From assembly GCF_000802235.1 (NCBI RefSeq), contig NZ_JTDL01000013.1, forward strand, positions 1 to 58,085: a DNA stretch of 58,085 nucleotides. Direction: 5' to 3'. Below the pieces are notes generated by a model. It was not told the DNA's origin and searched no databases. It worked only from the letters and a program-made list of their open reading frames with translations. Below, in pieces: positions 45,126-53,947 of the stretch (position 1 is the stretch's first letter; the number at the start of each line of letters is the position of its first letter). A program made the translations under genes and the position numbers. The DNA comes from Sinomonas humi (lineage in GTDB: Bacteria > Actinomycetota > Actinomycetes > Actinomycetales > Micrococcaceae).

Positions 45126-45155
45126 GGCCACTCGTCTGGGAAGCGGCCACTCGTC
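45126..45155 (-). repeat. Two copies of GGCCACTCGTC spaced 19 bp, after the rplL terminator
   Basis: GGCCACTCGTC is at 45126-45136 and 45145-45155, with similar flanks (TGG/CGG before, TGGGAAG/GGGGCTG after). It lies directly past the rplJL terminator on the leftward transcript, between the ybaK stop and rplL. Confidence 0.75.
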
Positions 45156-45168
45156 GGGGCTGACACGG

Positions 45169-45206
45169 GAAGGGCCCCGGTTCCGCAACGGGAACCGGGG
45201 CCCTTC
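45169..45206. terminator. Bidirectional terminator between ybaK and rplL
   Basis: A perfect 16-bp stem (GAAGGGCCCCGGTTCC with GGAACCGGGGCCCTTC) closes a six-base loop GCAACG. It sits 63 bases after the ybaK stop and 15 bases after the rplL stop, at the junction of converging transcripts. Confidence 0.9.
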
Positions 45207-45221
45207 GGGCAAGCGTGAAGC

Positions 45222-45602
45222 TTACTTGAGGGTGACGGTAGCGCCAGCGGCCTCGAGGACCTCCTTGGCCTTCTCCGCCGTCTCCTTGTTGGCGCCCTCG
45301 AGGACGGCCTTGGGAGCACCGTCGACGAGGTCCTTGGCCTCCTTGAGGCCGAGCGACGTGAGGCTACGGACCTCCTTGATGACCGCGATCTTCTTGTCGC
45401 CAGCAGCCTCGAGGATGACGTCGAAGGAGTCCTTCTCCTCCTCAGCAGCAGCCTCAGCACCGCCACCGGCGGGGCCGGCAACGGCCACGGCAGCAGCGGT
45501 GACCTCGAAGACCTCCTCGAACTTCTTCACGAACTCGGAGAGCTCGATGATGGTGAGCTCCTTGAAGGCCTCGATCAGCTCGTCCTGGGTGAGCTTCGCC
45601 AT
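45222..45602 (-). CDS. rplL: 50S ribosomal protein L7/L12
   Basis: The multi-copy stalk protein that recruits GTPase factors. The N-terminal dimerisation helix [32 protein letters not shown] is followed by an Ala/Gly hinge and the C-terminal domain [44 protein letters not shown]. 126 aa is normal for actinobacteria. It follows rplJ by 72 bases. Confidence 0.98.
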   Translation of the reverse strand: MAKLTQDELIEAFKELTIIELSEFVKKFEEVFEVTAAAVAVAGPAGGGAEAAAEEEKDSFDVILEAAGDKKIAVIKEVRSLTSLGLKEAKDLVDGAPKAVLEGANKETAEKAKEVLEAAGATVTLK

Positions 45603-45674
45603 AGTTGGCGTCCTTTCATTCTGTGGCGCGGCCGGGGCATTCCCTCAGCGCGCCGAGTGTGTGGGTGTTTGAGA

Positions 45675-46268
45675 TCAGCTCTCGACAGCAGCCTCGGCGG
45701 CCTCAGGGGCCTCCTCGGCGGCAGCTTCGGCAGGGGCCTCGGCCTCGGCGGCCGGAGCCTCGGAAGCAGCGGCCGGAGCGCCGCCCTCTTCCTCGAGCTT
45801 GATGCGCAGGGCATCGATGGTGCGCGCAGCGGCGGCCATGGGCGCCTTGAGGACGCCGGCAACCCGTGCGAGCTGCAGTTCGCGGGACTCCAGGGCGGCC
45901 AGAGCGGCCACCTCGTTCGCGTCGAGCGACTTGCCCTCGAAGTAGCCGGTCTTGATGACCAGCTGCTTGTTCTCCTTGGCAAAGTCGGTCAGGCTCTTGG
46001 CGGCCGCAACGGCGTCACCCTTGATGAACGCGATCGCGGTCGGCCCGGCAAGCTGGCCGTCGAACGCGTCGACGCCAGCCTCCTTCGCGGCGATGGCGGT
46101 CAGGGAGTTCTTCACGACCGAGAACTTGCTGTCCTGGCCGAGCGCACGACGCAGCTTCTTGAGCTGGGCGACAGAGAGCCCACGGTATTCGGTCAGGACT
46201 GCGGCTGCCGACTCCTGGAAATCCTTGGTGATCTCCTCGACAGCTGCCACCTTGGCAGGCGTTGCCAT
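45675..46268 (-). CDS. rplJ: 50S ribosomal protein L10
   Basis: Anchors L7/L12 dimers to 23S rRNA. 197 aa, with the RNA-binding N-terminus ATPAKVAAVEEITKDFQESAAAVLTEYRGLSVAQLKKLRR, AGPTAIAFIKGDAVAAAKSL and the L12-binding helix. The last 40 residues are a low-complexity Ala/Glu/Pro tail (EEEGGAPAAASEAPAAEAEA and on), longer than usual. The upstream leader is probably L10-responsive. Confidence 0.97.
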   Translation of the reverse strand: MATPAKVAAVEEITKDFQESAAAVLTEYRGLSVAQLKKLRRALGQDSKFSVVKNSLTAIAAKEAGVDAFDGQLAGPTAIAFIKGDAVAAAKSLTDFAKENKQLVIKTGYFEGKSLDANEVAALAALESRELQLARVAGVLKAPMAAAARTIDALRIKLEEEGGAPAAASEAPAAEAEAPAEAAAEEAPEAAEAAVES

Positions 46269-46475
46269 AACCCTCCTTCCGGGGGAACTAGGCCGATACT
46301 CGGTCCCGGAATGACGAACGCCCCGCGCAGATGCACGGGGCGTGGAGGGCCGGCCGGGTCGAACCCGTGCCGGAGCTTTCGCTCGTTCACCTGCGCAGGC
46401 CGCCCCTCTCCGGGGACCTTAGGCTGATTGGGGCGGGCAAATGCACACGACAATCAGCGACCGGCGGTCTTTGGT
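46269..46475 (-). promoter_or_regulatory. rplJL leader, possible L10-binding autoregulatory RNA
   Basis: About 205 bases between the promoter motif and rplJ fold into several stems, notably CGCCCCGTGCATCTGCGCGGGGCG about 50 bases before the ATG, a paired GGCCGGCC segment and a CTGCGCAG palindrome. L10 leaders regulate this operon in many bacteria and sit here. I did not match a full Rfam motif by eye, so the class is inferred from position and structure. Confidence 0.45.
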
Positions 46476-46481
46476 CCTTCA

Positions 46482-46510
46482 AGACTACGGGATGGCAAGG
46501 AAACCGCCAA
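46482..46510 (-). promoter_or_regulatory. Candidate rplJL promoter
   Basis: TTGGCG and TAGTCT on the minus strand, separated by 17 bases, about 215 bases upstream of rplJ. It lies just inside the intergenic space, close to the 3' end of the upstream DUF998-like gene. Confidence 0.55.
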
Positions 46511-46523
46511 ATCGCGGCGCATC

Positions 46524-47741
46524 TCAGCTTCCGAGCAGCTCGCTCAGCGCGCTGCGGCGGGCGTCCTCGACCGCGGCGGCCAGATTCCGGATGAGCAGGA
46601 CAAGCCAGCCGAGCACAATGCCGGCGACGAACATCTCCATCGCCGTCATGTTGTAGTAGCCGAGCGGATACCAGAGGACGACGGCGAGCACGGCTCCCCC
46701 GAGCATGACGAAGCCCGTGAACTGGAACGTCCGGCTTACGCCCGGAAGCCACCACGGCAGACCGACTACGAGGACCACGAAGGCGCCTGACATCGACGTG
46801 GCGAGCACGTTGTGGCCCGGCATGTACACGTCGACCGGGACGAGCCCCGTCCCTGCGAGCAGGAGGCCCATGAGCACAAGGCACACGAAAACCGGACGGA
46901 TGCGCACGTCGGTTCCACCAAAGGCCCTACCGCGGCGTCGGACGAAGCCGTTCTCCTGGACGCCGAGGCTCGCGAGCCTATCTGCGCGGAAGGCCGCGAG
47001 CGCCTGGATATCGCGCGTGACGTACTCCGCGAGCATCGTGATCACGATCCCGCCGGTTACTAGCGTGACGTTGAACGTCCAGGCGACCCCGCTGTTGGCC
47101 GCCCCGAGCGCGCTGAAGTTGATCTCCCACCAGTTGGGGTTCTTCGTCGTGACCATCGAGGTGAGCACTCCCGCGGCCAGATACGTCGCGAGCAGGTTCG
47201 AGAGCAGGTAGCTGTTCATCCGCGCGCCCGACTGGTACGTCGCGTAGGCGGAGAGCCCGCCCACGACCGCCGTCTCGATCGCACCCGCGAAGGGATCGAA
47301 TGTGAGGGCGCCGAACGCCTGCTGGAAGATCCGGAAACCAGCCCACGCAGCCATGAACGCGATCGCCCCGTGGACCACCGCAAGGGCCAGCACGCCCAGG
47401 TACCGCCGCCAGGCCGGCCGTTCCACCAGCCAATGGTGCTGGGGGTGATCGAAAGTGTGCCGGTAGGCGAGCGGCAGGACGATCACGGCGACGGCGCCGC
47501 CCACGAGGCCTGCGACGTCGCCCACGCTGTGGTCGCCCGAAAGGGCAGGACGCCGCCCGGCAAACGCAATGAGCGCGGCGACAAAGCTCACGACGACGGC
47601 GAGGCCCGCCACCTGCACTGCTCGCGCCTCCGTCCGGACGGCCGACGTCGGCGGAAGCGGGACGCTCGGCCGGATCTCCCGGAGATCATCCGCCTCAGGC
47701 GTCGGCTCGACGGCCTCGGCCGAACGCGGGTCCGGGGTCAT
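46524..47741 (-). CDS. DUF998-like polytopic membrane protein
   Basis: A 405-aa integral membrane protein of unknown biochemical role. About 60 hydrophilic residues are followed by roughly ten hydrophobic segments. VLTSMVTTKNPNWWEINFSALG, LAGTGLVPVDVYMPGHNVLATSMSG and the C-terminal NMTAMEMFVAGIVLGWLVLLIRNL resemble the DUF998 family. ATG 47741 overlaps the GNAT stop by 4 bases (ATGA), so they are coupled. A longer upstream frame shadows the GNAT gene. Confidence 0.75.
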   Translation of the reverse strand: MTPDPRSAEAVEPTPEADDLREIRPSVPLPPTSAVRTEARAVQVAGLAVVVSFVAALIAFAGRRPALSGDHSVGDVAGLVGGAVAVIVLPLAYRHTFDHPQHHWLVERPAWRRYLGVLALAVVHGAIAFMAAWAGFRIFQQAFGALTFDPFAGAIETAVVGGLSAYATYQSGARMNSYLLSNLLATYLAAGVLTSMVTTKNPNWWEINFSALGAANSGVAWTFNVTLVTGGIVITMLAEYVTRDIQALAAFRADRLASLGVQENGFVRRRGRAFGGTDVRIRPVFVCLVLMGLLLAGTGLVPVDVYMPGHNVLATSMSGAFVVLVVGLPWWLPGVSRTFQFTGFVMLGGAVLAVVLWYPLGYYNMTAMEMFVAGIVLGWLVLLIRNLAAAVEDARRSALSELLGS

Positions 47742-48823
47742 GCGAGCCTCCTGTACCACTCGCCGTCGTAGCCCACCGGACGGAACCCGAGCGCCTCGTT
47801 GATGGCGAGCATGGGCCGATTCTCCTCCGCGTTGAACGTGATCACCTTGCGAGCCGTCGGAAACCGCTCCCGGTACGCCTTCAGGTTGGCGAGCTTGATG
47901 AGCGTCCCGAGCAAATGGCCGCGGTGCTCGGGCACGACGAGCGTATCGTCTTGATCCGCAACGTCCTCCTTGCCTGACCGAATCCAGAGCGACGTGTAGG
48001 CGACGAGCTGGCCGCTCGCGCGGTGCCGAGCGACCGCATAAAGCGGAAGCGTGTTGGCGTCTGAGAGCTGGGCCTCGAGCGAGGCGACCCTGTCCGCGTC
48101 CCACTCGGCCCGCTCATAGCGATCCACCCCGTACGGAACATCCGTCGACATCCTGCCGAGGAGCAGAGCCATCTCAGCCTGGTGCTCGAGCGGAATGCCC
48201 TCCCACACGAGGACCTCGTAGTCCCCCGCCGCTGCCGTGGCCGCCGCCTCCAGCGCCCGCCGCCCGCCGTCGTACTCGCTGAGGATCAGCTCGCTGTAGC
48301 GCTCCACCTGGCTCAGCTCGAAGCCCGCTGCGTTGGCAAAAGCCACCGCGCGGGAGTCCGCGGGCAGCGCGCCATAGCCCGTGGAAGGGACGACGGCGTC
48401 CGGGGCCTCCTCGTCGAAGCCCACCGGGTGCTCGGTGAACGAGTTGAGGATCGTCCGGCTGTAGCGGGCGGCCTCCTCCGTTGCCGCGTCGAGGAGAAGC
48501 CTTCCGATCCCCCGCCCCGTGAAGTCGTCGAGCACTTCGGCGCGCACCATCGCGCGGTCCCTGTCCTCCTTGAGGGACATCTGGCACCACCCTCGCCCAA
48601 CCATGCGCTCGCCGTCGCGCACGAAAAAGAGCGAGGTCAATTCGTAGCTCGTGTCCCGCCAGACGCCGAGGCGGAAGGCTGCGGGAGAGCACCGATCGTC
48701 ATTTCCCCAGATCTGCCGCTCGATCGCGTCCGTGAGATCCGAGAACTCCCGGAACTCGGCAGCATCCGCGTCGTAGATCGAGGCGGGCAGACGCAGGCGC
48801 TGCACCCGGTATTGGGAGCTCAT
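47738..48823 (-). CDS. Protein with two GNAT acetyltransferase domains
   Basis: About 361 aa. The N-terminal GNAT half has RAEVLDDFTGRGIGRLLLDAATEEA (acetyl-CoA loop GRGIG). The C-terminal half has DDTLVVPEHRGHLLGTLIKLANLKAY and ITFNAEENRPMLAINEALGFRPVG, a second GNAT domain. Substrate is unknown. I chose ATG 48823 because a start at 48859 would lie inside the rplA terminator hairpin. Coupled to the DUF998-like gene by overlap. Confidence 0.8.
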   Translation of the reverse strand: MSSQYRVQRLRLPASIYDADAAEFREFSDLTDAIERQIWGNDDRCSPAAFRLGVWRDTSYELTSLFFVRDGERMVGRGWCQMSLKEDRDRAMVRAEVLDDFTGRGIGRLLLDAATEEAARYSRTILNSFTEHPVGFDEEAPDAVVPSTGYGALPADSRAVAFANAAGFELSQVERYSELILSEYDGGRRALEAAATAAAGDYEVLVWEGIPLEHQAEMALLLGRMSTDVPYGVDRYERAEWDADRVASLEAQLSDANTLPLYAVARHRASGQLVAYTSLWIRSGKEDVADQDDTLVVPEHRGHLLGTLIKLANLKAYRERFPTARKVITFNAEENRPMLAINEALGFRPVGYDGEWYRRLA

Positions 48824-48855
48824 GGGGCAAGTTTCACAAACGGTGCCACAAAAGC

Positions 48856-48893
48856 ACAACGCCCCTCCCCGCGGGTCGCGGAAAGGGGCGTTG
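48856..48893 (-). terminator. Terminator of the rplKA operon
   Basis: On the transcribed strand CAACGCCCCTTTCCGCG pairs with CGCGGGGAGGGGCGTTG around ACC, followed by TGCTTTTGTGG. It starts 46 bases after the rplA stop. The pyrimidine-rich tail supports termination. Confidence 0.85.
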
Positions 48894-48939
48894 AAAGGGG
48901 TAGGAGCGGGTGCGTTCCTCAGCCCTCTGAGTTCGTTCC

Positions 48940-49647
48940 TCAGCCCTCGAGAACCACGCGGGTTGCGTTCGGGTCGACCGGAACGCCGGGGCCGAACGTC
49001 GTGGCCACGGTGGCCTTCTGGATGTAGCGGCCCTTCGAAGCCGACGGCTTGAGGCGAAGCACCTCATCGAGGGCGGCCGCGTAGTTCTCGGCCAGCTGGC
49101 GGGCCTCGAACGAGGTCCGGCCGATGATGAAGTGGAGGTTCGAGTGCTTGTCGACGCGGAAGTCGATCTTGCCACCCTTGATGTCCGTAACAGCCTTCGC
49201 AACGTCCGGGGTCACCGTGCCGGTCTTCGGGTTCGGCATGAGGTTGCGGGGGCCGAGGATCTTGCCGAGACGGCCGACCTTGCCCATGAGCTCCGGCGTC
49301 GCCACAGCGGCGTCGAAGTCGGTCCAACCGCCCTGGATGCGCTCGATGAGGTCATCCGAACCGACGACGTCGGCGCCGGCGGCCTCAGCGGCCGCGGCCT
49401 TGTCACCCGTCGCGAAGACGACAACGCGGGCGGTCTTGCCGGTACCGTGCGGGAGGTTGACCGTACCGCGGACCATCTGGTCTGCCTTACGCGGGTCAAC
49501 GCCGAGGCGGAACGCGACCTCTACGGTCGAGTCCGTCTTCGACGGGTTGATCTCCTTGGCGAGGGCAATGCCCTCGGCCGGCGCGTAGACCTTGCCAGCC
49601 TCGATCTTCGCCGACGCTGCCTCGTATGCTTTGCTGCGCTTTGCCAT
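48940..49647 (-). CDS. rplA: 50S ribosomal protein L1
   Basis: Builds the mobile L1 stalk at the E site and in many bacteria represses its operon. ATG 49647 starts [23 protein letters not shown], giving 235 aa. Conserved [27 protein letters not shown] and [24 protein letters not shown] are present. The 117 bases before it contain GACGG/CCGTC and GGGCCG/CGGCCC stems that could be L1-responsive. Confidence 0.98.
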   Translation of the reverse strand: MAKRSKAYEAASAKIEAGKVYAPAEGIALAKEINPSKTDSTVEVAFRLGVDPRKADQMVRGTVNLPHGTGKTARVVVFATGDKAAAAEAAGADVVGSDDLIERIQGGWTDFDAAVATPELMGKVGRLGKILGPRNLMPNPKTGTVTPDVAKAVTDIKGGKIDFRVDKHSNLHFIIGRTSFEARQLAENYAAALDEVLRLKPSASKGRYIQKATVATTFGPGVPVDPNATRVVLEG

Positions 49648-49764
49648 GCTGCTCTGTATCTCCTTGTGCAGTTGTGGTCCAAATGGGCCGCGCTCGGCCC
49701 TGCCACCGACGACGGCGGGAATCACCGTCCGTCTTTGTCTTCAGTTGTGGTGCGGTGAAGGCAA

Positions 49765-50196
49765 TCAGCCTTCGACAGTGATGCCCATCGAGCGGGCCGT
49801 ACCCGCGATGATCTTCTTTGCGGCCTCGACGTCGTTCGCGTTGAGGTCCTCGAGCTTGGTCTTGGCGATCTCCTCGACCTGGGCATCCGTGAGCTTGGCG
49901 ACCTTCACAGTGTGAGGGGTCGCGGAGCCCTTGGGGACGCCCGCAGCCTTCTTGATGAGTTCGGCGGCCGGCGGGGTCTTCGTGATGAACGTGAAGGAAC
50001 GGTCTTCGTAGACCGTGATCTCCACGGGGATGACGTTGCCACGCTGGGATTCCGTCGCGGCGTTGTACGCCTTGCAGAATTCCATGATGTTGACACCGTG
50101 CTGACCGAGCGCAGGGCCGATCGGCGGGGCCGGGTTCGCGGCGCCTGCCTGGATCTGCAGCTTGATAAGGCCGGTGACCTTCTTCTTGGGAGCCAT
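49765..50196 (-). CDS. rplK: 50S ribosomal protein L11
   Basis: Part of the GTPase-associated centre, binding the thiostrepton loop of 23S rRNA. ATG 50196 gives [45 protein letters not shown] and 143 aa. [17 protein letters not shown] and the C-terminal helices are normal. The reading upstream of the ATG is not L11. First gene of the rplKA unit, after a strong hairpin. Confidence 0.98.
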
Positions 50197-50275
50197 TGAG
50201 GATCCTTCTCTTTCATTGCTTCCTGAGCAGCAGGAGCGCCGCCCAGGTGGTGACTGCCCTGGCCAGACAGTCGGC

Positions 50276-50313
50276 CGCCCCGGGGCCGGCAAAGCGGGCC
50301 GGACCCCGGGGCG
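50276..50313 (-). terminator. Hairpin between nusG and rplK
   Basis: On the transcript CGCCCCGGGGTCCGGC pairs with GCCGGCCCCGGGGCG, one bulged base, seven-base loop. It starts 18 bases after the nusG stop and separates secE-nusG from rplKA. Could be terminator or attenuator; the rplK promoter would have to lie in the remaining 80 bases. Confidence 0.6.
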
Positions 50314-50330
50314 AAGTCTTCAGTTGGGAA

Positions 50331-51215
50331 TCAGATCTTGGAGACCTGGTTGAACGCGAGGGTCACGGGAGTCTCGCGCTCGAAGATCGAGACCAGCACG
50401 ACGAGCGTCTGCGATTCGGGCTTGATCTCGGAGATCGTGGCCGGAAGGGTCTCGAACGGGCCTTCCTTGACGATGACCGACTCGCCGATCTCGAAGTCCA
50501 CGTTGACGGGAGCACTCGGCTGGCGTCCGCCGCCCTTGCCGGAGGCCTTCGCCTCGGCCTGCTGCTCCTGCTCGAAGACGGGCGCGAGCATCGTGAAGAC
50601 CTCGTCGAGCCGCAGCGGGACGGGGTTGTGGGCGTTGCCCACGAAGCCGGTCACGCCCGGCGTGTGGCGCACCGCGCCCCACGAGGCGTCCGTCAGGTCC
50701 ATGCGGACGAGAACGTAGCCGGGGATTCGAACGCGCTTGACGATCTTGCGCTGCGCGTTCTTGATCTCGACGACTTCCTCCATCGGGACCTGGATTTCGT
50801 AGATGAAATCCTCCATGTCCAGAGTCTGGATGCGCGTCTCGAGATTCGCCTTTACACGGTTCTCGTAGCCGGCGTAGGAGTGGATGACGTACCAGTCGCC
50901 GGGCTGACGGCGGAGCTTCGCCCGGAAGTCCTCTGCGGCCTTTTCGGCGGCCTCGGCCGGATCGACCGGCGCCTCCTCGCCTCCGGCCTCTGGCTCGGCC
51001 TCGGCTTCCTCGACCTCGCCGACAGGCTCGGCCTCGACGGCGGCAGCGTCCTCGTCCACAGAGTCCGCGGCTTCCGCCTCGGAAGACTCATCGTCGAACG
51101 CGAGATCGACATCGGATGCCGTGGGCGCCGCTGCGGGCACCGGGGCAGCGTCGCTGAAGACCGCGGCCTCGGGGGCCGGGGCCTCGCGCTCTGTCTCGCT
51201 CTCGTGCTCAGACAC
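50331..51215 (-). CDS. nusG: Transcription termination/antitermination protein NusG
   Basis: Binds RNA polymerase and links it to Rho or the ribosome. The NGN domain starts near residue 105 ([27 protein letters not shown]) and the KOW domain is near the C-terminus ([24 protein letters not shown]). The first 100 residues are acidic and low-complexity, giving 294 aa, a normal actinobacterial feature. GTG start with GGAG at 5 bases. Lies 103 bases after secE. Confidence 0.97.
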   Translation of the reverse strand: MSEHESETEREAPAPEAAVFSDAAPVPAAAPTASDVDLAFDDESSEAEAADSVDEDAAAVEAEPVGEVEEAEAEPEAGGEEAPVDPAEAAEKAAEDFRAKLRRQPGDWYVIHSYAGYENRVKANLETRIQTLDMEDFIYEIQVPMEEVVEIKNAQRKIVKRVRIPGYVLVRMDLTDASWGAVRHTPGVTGFVGNAHNPVPLRLDEVFTMLAPVFEQEQQAEAKASGKGGGRQPSAPVNVDFEIGESVIVKEGPFETLPATISEIKPESQTLVVLVSIFERETPVTLAFNQVSKI

Positions 51216-51318
51216 TTAGTCTCCTGCTCTCCTCTTGCGACTTAAATGCGAATCCGCACACCACGCCGTCGGACCCCCTTTTCCGATCCGGACATGGTCT
51301 GCGGAGACCGACCGTCTA

Positions 51319-51594
51319 CTAGCTCGACTTCCCTGTGAAGACCCAGCCGACACCGAGTCCGAGGAGGAAGTCGAGAACGAAGACGATGACCATCATGACC
51401 ACCACAAACGCCAGCACCACGACCGTCATGTTCAGGAGCTCCTGCCGGGTAGGCGTGACGACTTTGCGGAGCTCGCCGACGACCTGCCGGAAGAAGAGAG
51501 CGATGCGGCCGAAGAAGCCGAGCTTCTTGGCCTGCTTGGCGGGGCGGCCCTGAGAGCTGCTCGCAGCTGTTTCGGTCACCTGTTCCTCGCTCAT
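51319..51594 (-). CDS. secE: Protein translocase subunit SecE
   Basis: Small clamp subunit of SecYEG. A 91-aa protein with a soluble N-terminus (SQGRPAKQAKKLGFFGRIALFFRQVVGELRKVVTPTRQELLNMT), the amphipathic helix that contacts SecY, and one C-terminal membrane helix (VVVLAFVVVMMVIVFVLDFLLGLG). Between tRNA-Trp and nusG in the typical order. Confidence 0.96.
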   Translation of the reverse strand: MSEEQVTETAASSSQGRPAKQAKKLGFFGRIALFFRQVVGELRKVVTPTRQELLNMTVVVLAFVVVMMVIVFVLDFLLGLGVGWVFTGKSS

Positions 51595-51640
51595 CCTGGA
51601 TGCCTGCGGGATTCCCGCTGACTGTTCTTTGTGCTGGAGC

Positions 51641-51658
51641 GTCCCGGGCTACCGGGAC
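51641..51658 (-). terminator. Short hairpin downstream of tRNA-Trp
   Basis: GTCCCGG and CCGGGAC form a perfect 7-bp stem with a four-base loop, 11 bases after the tRNA 3' end on its transcript. It may aid 3' processing or partly terminate before secE. Confidence 0.35.
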
Positions 51659-51668
51659 ACGCCGTGCG

Positions 51669-51741
51669 CAGGGCAGACAGGACTCGAACCTGCAACCTGC
51701 GGTTTTGGAGACCGCTGCGCTACCAATTGCGCCACTACCCT
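51669..51741 (-). tRNA. tRNA-Trp (anticodon CCA)
   Basis: Reading leftward, AGGGTAG pairs with CTGCCCT (one G-T), the anticodon arm is GCGGT-CTCCAAA-ACCGC with CCA, and the T-arm is GCAGGTTCGAGTCCTGT. The D-arm is GCGCAATTGGTAGCGC. Discriminator G; the 3' CCA is not encoded. Located upstream of secE, the expected position for tRNA-Trp in this group. Confidence 0.95.
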
Positions 51742-51859
51742 TCGGTCAGAAACCGACTCCTCAGCTTACCAAGGATCGGACGCGGCTTCGCTGCGTCCTC
51801 CCAGACCGTCCGCGCCGGGGCACGGCCGACTGAGGCTATGTTTCTGATACCGGTGGACC

Positions 51860-51889
51860 AGTCTACGCACAATCACCGTCCGCGTCGAA
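51860..51889 (-). promoter_or_regulatory. Candidate tRNA-Trp/secE promoter
   Basis: TTCGAC and TAGACT separated by 18 bases on the minus strand, about 120 bases upstream of the tRNA. TAGACT is a strong actinobacterial -10. Confidence 0.5.
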
Positions 51890-51943
51890 CCGGAGCCCTC
51901 AGTGGCGCGTAGAGCACCTAGAGTAGTGGTCGGGGCTCTCGCC

Positions 51944-52003
51944 GCCCACAGCAAGACCGCCCAGAACAAGACCGGCCAGAACAAGACCGGCCAGAGCAGA
52001 ATC
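51944..52003 (+). repeat. Four tandem 15-bp units upstream of the aminotransferase
   Basis: Units GCCCACAGCAAGACC, GCCCAGAACAAGACC, GGCCAGAACAAGACC and GGCCAGAGCAGAATC are contiguous. The 15-bp period could encode pentapeptides, but the frame is not that of the following gene. The rest of the 300-base gap (51742-52041) shows only the tRNA promoter. Confidence 0.9.
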
Positions 52004-52041
52004 ACGCCCACCCCACGCCCATCGAAAGTCAGGAAGAGCTC

Positions 52042-53247
52042 ATGACCTCCGCCCGTGTGTCCCAGCGCATCGGATCCATCGCCGAATCCGCGACCCTGGC
52101 CGTCGATGCGAAGGCGAAGGCGCTCAAGGCGGCTGGGAGGCCCGTGATCGGTTTCGGCGCTGGCGAACCTGACTTCCCGACGCCCGACTACATCGTGGAG
52201 GCCGCGATCGAGGCGGCACGTCAGCCGCGCTTCCACCGCTACTCCCCTGCCGGCGGCCTCCCGGAGCTCAAGCAGGCGATTGCGGAGAAGACTCTCCGCG
52301 ACTCGGGCTACGAGGCTTCGCCCTCCCAGGTCCTCGTGACCAATGGCGGCAAGCAGGCGGTCTACAACACTTTCGCGACACTCCTCGATCCGGGCGACGA
52401 GGTCCTGCTCCCGACCCCCTACTGGACCACCTATCCGGAGGCCATTCGGCTCGCGGGCGGCGTGCCCGTCGAGGTCTTCGCGGGTCCTGAGCAGGGGTAC
52501 CTCGTAACGGTCGATCAGCTCGAGGCCGCGCTCACCGAGCGCACCAAGGTGCTCCTGTTCGTCTCGCCCTCCAATCCGACGGGTGCTGTCTATGAGCCCG
52601 CCCAGGTGAAGGAGATCGGTGAGTGGGCCGCGTCGAAGGGCCTGTGGGTCGTCACCGATGAGATCTACGAGCACCTCACCTATGACGGCGTCCCGTTCAC
52701 GTCGATCGCGACTGCGGCACCCGCCCTTGGCGACAAGGTCGTCATCCTCAACGGCGTAGCCAAGACCTACGCGATGACCGGGTGGCGCGTGGGCTGGATG
52801 ATCGGGCCGGCCGACGTCATCAAGGCCGCCACCAATCTGCAGTCGCACGCGACGTCGAACGTCTCCAACGTCTCCCAGATGGCGGCCCTCGCAGCGGTGT
52901 CGGGGCCGCTCGACGCGGTCGAGGAGATGAAGGTCGCCTTCGACCGCCGGCGCCGCGCGATGGTTGAAAGGCTCTCCTCGATCGAGGGCGTCAATTGCCC
53001 GACGCCGCATGGGGCGTTCTACGCCTACCCCGACGTACGCGGGCTTCTGGGCAAGGAGATCGCCGGCGTGCGCCCGACGACGTCGGCCCAGCTTGCCGCG
53101 CTGATCCTCGACAAGGTCGAAGTCGCGATCGTCCCCGGCGAAGCCTTCGGGCCGAGCGGCTTCGTCCGCCTCTCCTACGCACTCGGAGACGACGATCTGG
53201 CCGAGGGCGTCGGCCGCATCCAGGAGTTCTTGGGCACGGCGCGCTGA
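52042..53247 (+). CDS. Pyridoxal-phosphate aminotransferase, aspartate aminotransferase type
   Basis: A class I/II aminotransferase of 401 aa, probably aspartate/2-oxoglutarate. Conserved [17 protein letters not shown] (N-terminal), [48 protein letters not shown], the PLP lysine in [16 protein letters not shown] (about 238) and [21 protein letters not shown] are present. It is transcribed away from tRNA-Trp/secE, a common arrangement in Arthrobacter relatives. Substrate preference is not proven by sequence. Confidence 0.9.
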   Translation: MTSARVSQRIGSIAESATLAVDAKAKALKAAGRPVIGFGAGEPDFPTPDYIVEAAIEAARQPRFHRYSPAGGLPELKQAIAEKTLRDSGYEASPSQVLVTNGGKQAVYNTFATLLDPGDEVLLPTPYWTTYPEAIRLAGGVPVEVFAGPEQGYLVTVDQLEAALTERTKVLLFVSPSNPTGAVYEPAQVKEIGEWAASKGLWVVTDEIYEHLTYDGVPFTSIATAAPALGDKVVILNGVAKTYAMTGWRVGWMIGPADVIKAATNLQSHATSNVSNVSQMAALAAVSGPLDAVEEMKVAFDRRRRAMVERLSSIEGVNCPTPHGAFYAYPDVRGLLGKEIAGVRPTTSAQLAALILDKVEVAIVPGEAFGPSGFVRLSYALGDDDLAEGVGRIQEFLGTAR

Positions 53248-53302
53248 CCCCGTCCGCGGGCGTCTATCCCGGCCCGAGACCGGCTCTCCCGCCCGGGGGC
53301 GG

Positions 53303-53947
53303 CTACCAGATCCGGCGGTCGGCGGCCCAGCGGCTCAGTTCGTGCCGGTTCGTGAGCTGGAGCTTGCGGAGGACGGCGGAGACGTGGGTTTCGACCGTCT
53401 TGACTGAGATGAACAGCTCCTTCGCGACTTCCTTGTACGAGTAACCGCGGGCGATGAGGCGCATGACCTCAAGCTCGCGAGCGGAGAGCCGGTCCAGCTC
53501 GTCGTCTGCTACGGCCGCGGTGCCGAACGCATCGAGGACGAAGCCTGCGAGGCGTGGGGAGAAGACGGCGTCGCCCTCGGCGACCCGGAGCACGGCGTCG
53601 GTGATCTCCGGTCCCGACGCCGTCTTCGTCACGTAGCCGCGCGCGCCGGCGCGGATGACGGAGACGACGTCCTCGGCGGCATCGGAGACGCTCAGTGCCA
53701 GGAATCGGACCTGTGGGGTGAGCGTGGTGGACCGGGTGAGCACCTCGCGGCCTCCCCCGCCAAGCCCACCGGGCAGGTGAACGTCGAGAAGCACGACTTG
53801 CGGGCGGAGCCTTTCGATGGCCTCGACGGCTTCCTCAACCGTGCCGGCCTCTCCCACGACGCGGACCCGCTCGTCGAGGTCTGCCTTGAGGCCGGACCGG
53901 AAGATCGTGTGGTCGTCCACTATGACGACCGTGACCGGTTCGCTCAT
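53303..53947 (-). CDS. LuxR-family response regulator
   Basis: 214 aa. Receiver domain with VVIVDDHTIFRSGLKADL and the phospho-aspartate in QVVLLDVHLPGG; a glycine-rich loop (GGLGGGGREV) follows. C-terminal HTH LSARELEVMRLIARGYSYKEVAKELFISVKTVETHVSAVLRKL binds DNA. Its ATG overlaps the kinase stop by 4 bases, so it is the partner of that kinase. Probable targets are the divergent PspC-like genes. Confidence 0.9.
   Translation of the reverse strand: MSEPVTVVIVDDHTIFRSGLKADLDERVRVVGEAGTVEEAVEAIERLRPQVVLLDVHLPGGLGGGGREVLTRSTTLTPQVRFLALSVSDAAEDVVSVIRAGARGYVTKTASGPEITDAVLRVAEGDAVFSPRLAGFVLDAFGTAAVADDELDRLSARELEVMRLIARGYSYKEVAKELFISVKTVETHVSAVLRKLQLTNRHELSRWAADRRIW

Noticed and set aside
48824-48859. 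Upstream start for the GNAT gene with a strong GGGGAGGGG site
   Set aside because: The purine-rich stretch is one arm of the rplA terminator hairpin, so it is probably not a ribosome site.
51944-52003. Pentapeptide-repeat coding sequence
   Set aside because: The frame is different from the downstream gene and lacks its own start and ribosome site.
53248-53302. Terminator between the aminotransferase and the response regulator
   Set aside because: Only a weak GCGGGCG/CGCCCG pairing is visible; not strong enough to call.
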